A stretch of DNA of 8,486 nucleotides, from the NCBI GenBank assembly GCA_028287455.1, contig JAQBPP010000277.1, positions 1 through 8,486 of the forward strand, given 5' to 3'. How positions within the stretch are numbered: the first letter of the stretch is position 1; every line of letters begins with the position of its first letter. A program made the position numbers and the translations under genes. Below the pieces are notes generated by a model. The model was given only the letters and a program-made list of their open reading frames with translations. It made no database searches and was not told where the DNA came from. This document shows positions 4,800-8,486 of the stretch, piece by piece. The stretch is from Bacilli bacterium (lineage in GTDB: Bacteria > Bacillota > Bacilli > Tumebacillales > JAQBPP01).

Positions 4800-6038
4800 C
4801 TAAAGTTTGTGGAACAAAGAAGCGATTCCGCCAAACACACTTCTGAAGAACAGACTAATCCAAGAGGCTTTATCGTCCGCTTTTTGTGCCAGCAAATCGG
4901 TGTACGCAATGACTTGTCCATTCTGCATTACCTGCAGCTCACCGACTTTTTGTCCGGCTTTGACAGGCGCAGTCACCGGCACGAACACATCGTTTTTGGT
5001 GGGAGCGGCAGAGCCTTTTTGCAGTGCAACTGAAACGTCGTGTGCAGCTACCACTGGAATAGCAACAGCAGCTCCCTTGTCAACCGCCGCGGTTTTATCC
5101 GCAATTTCGCCAGCGGAGACAACCTTCTGTTCCTGGTAGTTCGCAAAACCGTAATCCAGCAATTTTGTGGATTCGGATTGCCTTAGGCTATTTGTTGCGG
5201 CCCCCAGTTCAACTGAAATCAGTCGCATATTATCACGCTTCGCTGTTGCAACCAAGCAATAACCCGCTTGATCGGTAAAACCTGTTTTTAACCCGTCCAT
5301 TCCAGGATATTTCCCTAATAATTCATTTGTATTCTGGAAGGGTTTTAGATTTTGCGACTTGCGGAAATCATCTTGTATTTCAACGGACTGCATACTTGTA
5401 TAAGTTAATATATCAGGAAAAGTCGTAATCAGGTCCCGGGCTAAGATAGCTAAATCCTTAGCGGAAGTATGATGGGCTGGGTCATCCGTCAATCCATGAG
5501 CATCCAGATAATGCGTGTTGGTTAGTCCCATCTTGGCAGCTGCATCATTCATTTCTTTAACAAACTGAATATCGTCTCCTGCCAAAAATTGCGCTACCGC
5601 TTCTGCTGCATCGTTGCCAGACGGTACACAGATCAATTTCAACATCGTATCCAGATCAATTTTCTCTTTGGGATCCAACCATCCGCTGGAACTGTCGCCT
5701 TGTGCAGTTAATTGATATGCTTCAGGTGTAACTGGCACAATATCTGTTTTTTTGAATTTACCTGACTGAATTGCCTGCTCTGCTAGATAAAGTGTCATCA
5801 ACTTCGTAGTGCTGGCAGGCGAACGCTGATCATTTTCATTCTTCGCCCACAAAATTTGTCCCGAACTGGCATCCACCAGAATCCCAGCAGGAGCATCAAA
5901 CGACACTCCATCAGATGAAGACGCCGCAGCTCGAGCAGTGGCTGGCGCTTGTATAAACAGCGAACAAACTAATGCAGTGGTGGAACAACCAAACACAATC
6001 CCTTTATTCCATCGGTTTCTCATATTCAGCAGCAACAT
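4800..6038 (-). CDS. dacA: D-alanyl-D-alanine carboxypeptidase (PBP5-type, DacA)
   Basis: Serine carboxypeptidase (peptidase S11) of 412 residues that removes the terminal D-alanine from peptidoglycan stem peptides on the outer face of the membrane. A signal peptide is visible: basic start (MRNRWNK, 6-12), hydrophobic core (14-30) and a probable cut after APATARA (about 37). The penicillin-binding motifs are present: SxxK as STTK (76-79), SxN as SGN (140-142) and KTG (251-253). The C-terminal PBP5-type beta domain follows (about 300-385). The last 22 residues (ASWISLFFRSVFGGIASLFHKL region) look like the amphipathic helix that anchors the enzyme to the membrane. The start ATG 6038-6036 has GGGAGG (6050-6045) 6 bases upstream. 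It stands behind guaB with its own promoter and before a 46-residue membrane protein gene. Confidence 0.95.
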   Translation of the reverse strand: MLLLNMRNRWNKGIVFGCSTTALVCSLFIQAPATARAAASSSDGVSFDAPAGILVDASSGQILWAKNENDQRSPASTTKLMTLYLAEQAIQSGKFKKTDIVPVTPEAYQLTAQGDSSSGWLDPKEKIDLDTMLKLICVPSGNDAAEAVAQFLAGDDIQFVKEMNDAAAKMGLTNTHYLDAHGLTDDPAHHTSAKDLAILARDLITTFPDILTYTSMQSVEIQDDFRKSQNLKPFQNTNELLGKYPGMDGLKTGFTDQAGYCLVATAKRDNMRLISVELGAATNSLRQSESTKLLDYGFANYQEQKVVSAGEIADKTAAVDKGAAVAIPVVAAHDVSVALQKGSAAPTKNDVFVPVTAPVKAGQKVGELQVMQNGQVIAYTDLLAQKADDKASWISLFFRSVFGGIASLFHKL

Positions 6039-6060
6039 ATTAATCCTCCCTACCTGAGCA

Positions 6061-6069
6061 ATTATATCA
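6061..6069 (-). promoter_or_regulatory. dacA promoter, extended -10
   Basis: TGATATAAT on the minus strand gives TG, one base, then a perfect TATAAT (6066-6061). The -35 position (TAGGAA, 6089-6084, 17-base spacer) matches only 3 of 6. Start of transcription would fall near 6054, making a very short leader before GGGAGG at 6050. Confidence 0.65.
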
Positions 6070-6096
6070 TAGCTGAAATAGGGTTCCTATCATAAG

Positions 6097-6119
6097 GTCT
6101 AACTTTCCAAAAGATAGAC
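6097..6119. repeat. Imperfect inverted repeat between guaB and dacA
   Basis: GTCTA (6097-6101) with TAGAC (6115-6119), and CTTT (6103-6106) with AAAG (6110-6113), pair around a 3-base loop with one mismatch pair between the two blocks. It lies 20 bases past the guaB stop and just upstream of the dacA promoter. There is no U tract on the minus strand, so it is at best a weak guaB terminator or 3'-end stabiliser. A second tiny repeat, ATAGG/CCTAT, follows in the dacA -35 region. Confidence 0.35.
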
Positions 6120-6138
6120 ACAACCAGGTATAGCCCGT

Positions 6139-7596
6139 TTATAGACTGTAATTAGGTGATTCTTTTGTGATTTGAATATCGTGTGGATGGCTTTCACGCA
6201 AGCCCGCAGAAGTGATCCGGATAAACTGGGTGTCCGTTTTTAGTTCAGTGATATTCTTAACCCCGCAGTAGCCCATACCCGCACGCAGTCCACCAACCAA
6301 TTGATAAATAATTTCCGATAAGGAACCTCGGAAAGGCACGCGCCCCTCTATTCCTTCTGGCACCAACTTCTTGGTATCCTCCTGGAAGTAACGATCTTTG
6401 GAGCCGTCTTTCATCGCGCTGATTGAACCCATTCCGCGATAAACCTTAAATGATCTGCCCTGATAAATTTCCATATCGCCAGGTGATTCTTCCGTACCTG
6501 CCAGCAGTGATCCAATCATCACGACATCTGCACCAGCAGCAATTGCTTTCACAATGTCTCCGGAATACTTGATGCCGCCGTCCGCAATAATAGGGATTCC
6601 GTATTGTTTTGCTACTTCTGCACAGTCATAAATCGCTGTGATCTGAGGGACCCCAATGCCCGCTACCACCCTGGTAGTGCAAATGGAGCCTGGCCCAATG
6701 CCTACTTTAACCGCACTAGCCCCAGCTTCAATTAAATCTCTTGTAGCATCCCCAGTAGCGACATTTCCGGCAATAATTTGTAAATTCGGATAATTATCTC
6801 TGATCTCACGCACAGTCCGCAACACTCCGATTGAATGTCCGTGCGCAGTATCTACTACCAGTACATCCACTCTTGCTTTCACTAGCGCCGCTGTTCGTTC
6901 ATGTGTATCTGCAGTCACGCCAACTGCAGCGCCGCACAACAAGCGACCTTGCTGATCTTTGGCTGCAAAAGGAAACTGTTTTGCTTTTTCAATATCTTTT
7001 ATTGTAATTAATCCACGCAGAATATAGTTTTCATCTACGAGAGGCAATTTTTCAACCTTGTGCTGCTGCAGTATTTCTTTTGCTTGTTCCAATGTAGTTC
7101 CAACAGGCGCTGTGACCAGATTATCCCGTGTCATCACATCTCGAATTTTCCGCTGGAAGTTTTGCTCAAAACGCAAATCCCGGTTCGTGATAATACCAAG
7201 CAATCTTCGCTGTTCATCAACAACAGGCACCCCGGATATTCTGTATTTCGACATCAACTCTTCCGCATTGTACACATGGTGATCGGGGGATAAATAAATG
7301 GGTTCTGTGATTACACCGCTCTCTGAGCGCTTAACCTTGTCGACTTCTTCTGCTTGTTCCGCGATGCTCATGTTCTTATGAATAATTCCAATGCCGCCTT
7401 CTCGCGCCATTGCAATAGCCATTTTTGATTCAGTAACTGTATCCATACCTGCAGAAACAATCGGGGTATTTAAACTGATATGCCCTGTTAAATGTGATTT
7501 TATTTCAACGTCTCGCGGCAATACCTCTGATTTCTGAGGTACTAATAAAACGTCGTCAAAAGTCAATCCCTCTTTCGCGAATTTATCGCCTGTCAT
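6139..7596 (-). CDS. guaB: Inosine-5'-monophosphate dehydrogenase
   Basis: NAD-dependent IMP dehydrogenase that makes XMP, the committed step of GMP synthesis, in the cytosol. It has 485 residues, close to 488 in B. subtilis. The TIM barrel begins at LTFDDVLLVP (11-20) and is interrupted by two CBS domains (about 93-205; YRISGVPVVDE and HKVEKLPLVDE mark their cores). It then resumes with NVATGDATRDLIEAGA and the catalytic loop GPGSICTTR, nucleophile Cys306. Further landmarks are ADGGIKYSGD (338-347), KVYRGMGS and the flap EGIEGRVPFRG with its conserved Arg. The start chosen is ATG 7596-7594: AGGGG (7609-7605) lies 8 bases before it, whereas the ATG two codons earlier (7602) would be only 2 bases away. 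An open frame continues up to 7854 but crosses the promoter and is not coding. Divergent from yaaC. Confidence 0.97.
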   Translation of the reverse strand: MTGDKFAKEGLTFDDVLLVPQKSEVLPRDVEIKSHLTGHISLNTPIVSAGMDTVTESKMAIAMAREGGIGIIHKNMSIAEQAEEVDKVKRSESGVITEPIYLSPDHHVYNAEELMSKYRISGVPVVDEQRRLLGIITNRDLRFEQNFQRKIRDVMTRDNLVTAPVGTTLEQAKEILQQHKVEKLPLVDENYILRGLITIKDIEKAKQFPFAAKDQQGRLLCGAAVGVTADTHERTAALVKARVDVLVVDTAHGHSIGVLRTVREIRDNYPNLQIIAGNVATGDATRDLIEAGASAVKVGIGPGSICTTRVVAGIGVPQITAIYDCAEVAKQYGIPIIADGGIKYSGDIVKAIAAGADVVMIGSLLAGTEESPGDMEIYQGRSFKVYRGMGSISAMKDGSKDRYFQEDTKKLVPEGIEGRVPFRGSLSEIIYQLVGGLRAGMGYCGVKNITELKTDTQFIRITSAGLRESHPHDIQITKESPNYSL

Positions 7597-7623
7597 TCCC
7601 ATCACCCCTGTATTGTGTATAGT
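7596..7623 (+). promoter_or_regulatory. Possible yaaC promoter inside the guaB leader
   Basis: TTCCCA (7596-7601), a 16-base spacer and TATAGT (7618-7623, 5 of 6 matches) on the + strand. Start would be near 7630. If real, the yaaC promoter overlaps the guaB leader and start codon. The -35 matches only 4 of 6, so this is tentative. Confidence 0.3.
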
Positions 7624-7651
7624 TCTACGTCTAAATGTGGATATTAGACCT

Positions 7652-7680
7652 AGTTTAACAATGGGTTTTTGGGGTGTCAA
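7652..7680 (-). promoter_or_regulatory. guaB promoter
   Basis: On the minus strand a perfect -35 TTGACA (7680-7675), a 17-base spacer and -10 TAAACT (7657-7652, 4 of 6 matches). Transcription would start near 7645, giving a leader of about 49 bases. The -35 box overlaps the start of the ribosome site of the divergent yaaC-like gene (AAGGTGA, 7679-7685). No riboswitch-sized leader is present. Confidence 0.75.
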
Positions 7681-7686
7681 GGTGAA

Positions 7687-8486
7687 ATGCAACCCAATAC
7701 ATGTATGGTTTGGGAACAATTTTTTTACTACGAATGTGAACAATTGGCAGCCAGATTTCTCCAGGAAACATTTGAAAAAAAAAACACTGCCAAAGCGAAA
7801 GCACTTGCTTATCAGGCTGCTCCAAAACTGTCTTGTGCGATTCGGCAGGCGCATGAATATTACCGTGCGGCCGAAACTGCCAATTTACTAATAAAACCTC
7901 TGTTGTCCTTCTACGGCATAGCCTGTTTAGTGCGTGCATTGCTCGTAAAGGATCAGCCTGAATATCCTTCAAATTCTTCTGTATTAAAACACGGGCTGTC
8001 CACACGTAAACTTAAACGAACTGGCTTTCAAATCATAAACGATGTTGCGGTGATTCAAAGAGCAGGCTTATATGTTGAATTTCACAATCTGCTGCATGGT
8101 GACCAGATGTCTGCAGCAATGCGCAAATACCGCGTGGGTGATTTGTTAGGCATCATACCCGATGTCACGAATAGTTTCTCCGGGTTGGGTGTGCCGTCCT
8201 CAGTAGTTCAACTTGAGTTGGAGAAATCGGATCACGAATGCGTCTGGTCAATCCCCAGCTCTTATTTTAGAAATAACAGCTGGGCCCTTGAAGAGTATGT
8301 TGCCTACTTCAATCAGCTTGATCCGCCTGATAACGCAGGCAGATCATCTTCAGACGGCAACTTCATGCTCGTACGCAAAGCGCCGCCTGGCTTAGTTAAA
8401 CTTACACGTACAGGCACACATCGGGCACACCCTTTGCTTTGTTCTGACTTGGAAGGCAACTGGTTCTTACGTGTTCCCCCGAGCGA
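7687..8486 (+). CDS. yaaC: YaaC-family protein, unknown function, 3' end outside the window
   Basis: An open frame of 266 codons runs to the window edge without a stop; the family is about 315 residues, so the C-terminus is missing. The sequence (WEQFFYYECEQLAARFL near the start, then PLLSFYGIACLVRALLV at 71-87, DQPEYP at 89-94, LKHGLSTRKLKRTGF at 100-114 and GLYVEFHNLLHG at 127-138) resembles what I recall of B. subtilis YaaC. YaaC also stands divergent from guaB there. No enzyme motif, signal peptide or clear membrane span is seen; the hydrophobic stretch 68-87 looks like a buried helix. The start is ATG 7687 with AAGGTGA (7679-7685) unusually close, leaving 1 base to the ATG (4 bases from the GG core); ATG 7705 is an alternative without a ribosome site. 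Function is not known to me. Confidence 0.85.
   Translation, partial: MQPNTCMVWEQFFYYECEQLAARFLQETFEKKNTAKAKALAYQAAPKLSCAIRQAHEYYRAAETANLLIKPLLSFYGIACLVRALLVKDQPEYPSNSSVLKHGLSTRKLKRTGFQIINDVAVIQRAGLYVEFHNLLHGDQMSAAMRKYRVGDLLGIIPDVTNSFSGLGVPSSVVQLELEKSDHECVWSIPSSYFRNNSWALEEYVAYFNQLDPPDNAGRSSSDGNFMLVRKAPPGLVKLTRTGTHRAHPLLCSDLEGNWFLRVPPS

Noticed and set aside
7597..7854. 86-codon extension of the guaB frame upstream of 7596
   Set aside because: It crosses the guaB promoter and the yaaC start and has no family similarity; a good ribosome site precedes ATG 7596 and the protein then has normal IMPDH length.
7655..8005. 116-codon minus-strand frame antisense to yaaC
   Set aside because: Opposite to the better-supported YaaC frame and crosses the guaB promoter; no ribosome site noted.
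1..8486. Mobile element, CRISPR array, phage or defence system
   Set aside because: Gene order is conserved housekeeping; no transposase, integrase, direct-repeat array, attachment site or tRNA is seen.

Overview
The window looks like a chromosomal segment of a low-to-moderate GC, endospore-forming member of the Bacillales. Three things point there: the gene order guaB, dacA, pdxS, pdxT, serS (the arrangement known from the Bacillus subtilis origin-proximal region) with a yaaC-type gene divergent from guaB; a serine T-box leader in front of serS; and the end of a spoVAE-type sporulation gene at the left edge. The species cannot be named from the sequence alone.

Layout. At the left edge, on the + strand, is the last 51 codons of a SpoVAE(b)-like spore protein (2-157). 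It converges on a long run of minus-strand genes, and the hairpin at 160-199 separates the two. Read from right to left, the minus-strand run is guaB (7596-6139), dacA (6038-4800), an undescribed 46-residue single-span membrane protein (4777-4637), pdxS (4586-3702), pdxT (3596-3003), the T-box leader of serS (about 2964-2672), serS (2632-1352), an 86-residue three-span membrane protein (1239-979) and a KduD-like short-chain dehydrogenase (974-207). At the right edge a YaaC-family gene runs rightwards (7687 to beyond 8486), divergent from guaB across only 90 bases.

How it works together. Most of the genes are housekeeping: GMP synthesis (IMP dehydrogenase), cell-wall trimming (D-Ala-D-Ala carboxypeptidase), the two-subunit pyridoxal phosphate synthase and seryl-tRNA synthetase. 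Each block seems to have its own promoter. There is a full -35/-10 for guaB, extended -10 promoters for dacA and pdxS, and a promoter that begins directly after the pdxT stop for the serS T-box. No terminator is visible after pdxT, so the T-box terminator probably also ends pdxST transcripts when serine tRNA is charged. The two genes behind serS form a tight pair (4 bases between stop and start) that ends at a good intrinsic terminator.

The least ordinary parts are the two small membrane proteins, a perfect 12-bp hairpin with a palindromic loop between pdxS and pdxT, an inverted repeat at the predicted pdxS transcription start, and a 12-bp palindrome beside 11-base-phased repeats upstream of the 86-residue gene. 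No mobile element, CRISPR array, tRNA or rRNA was seen.
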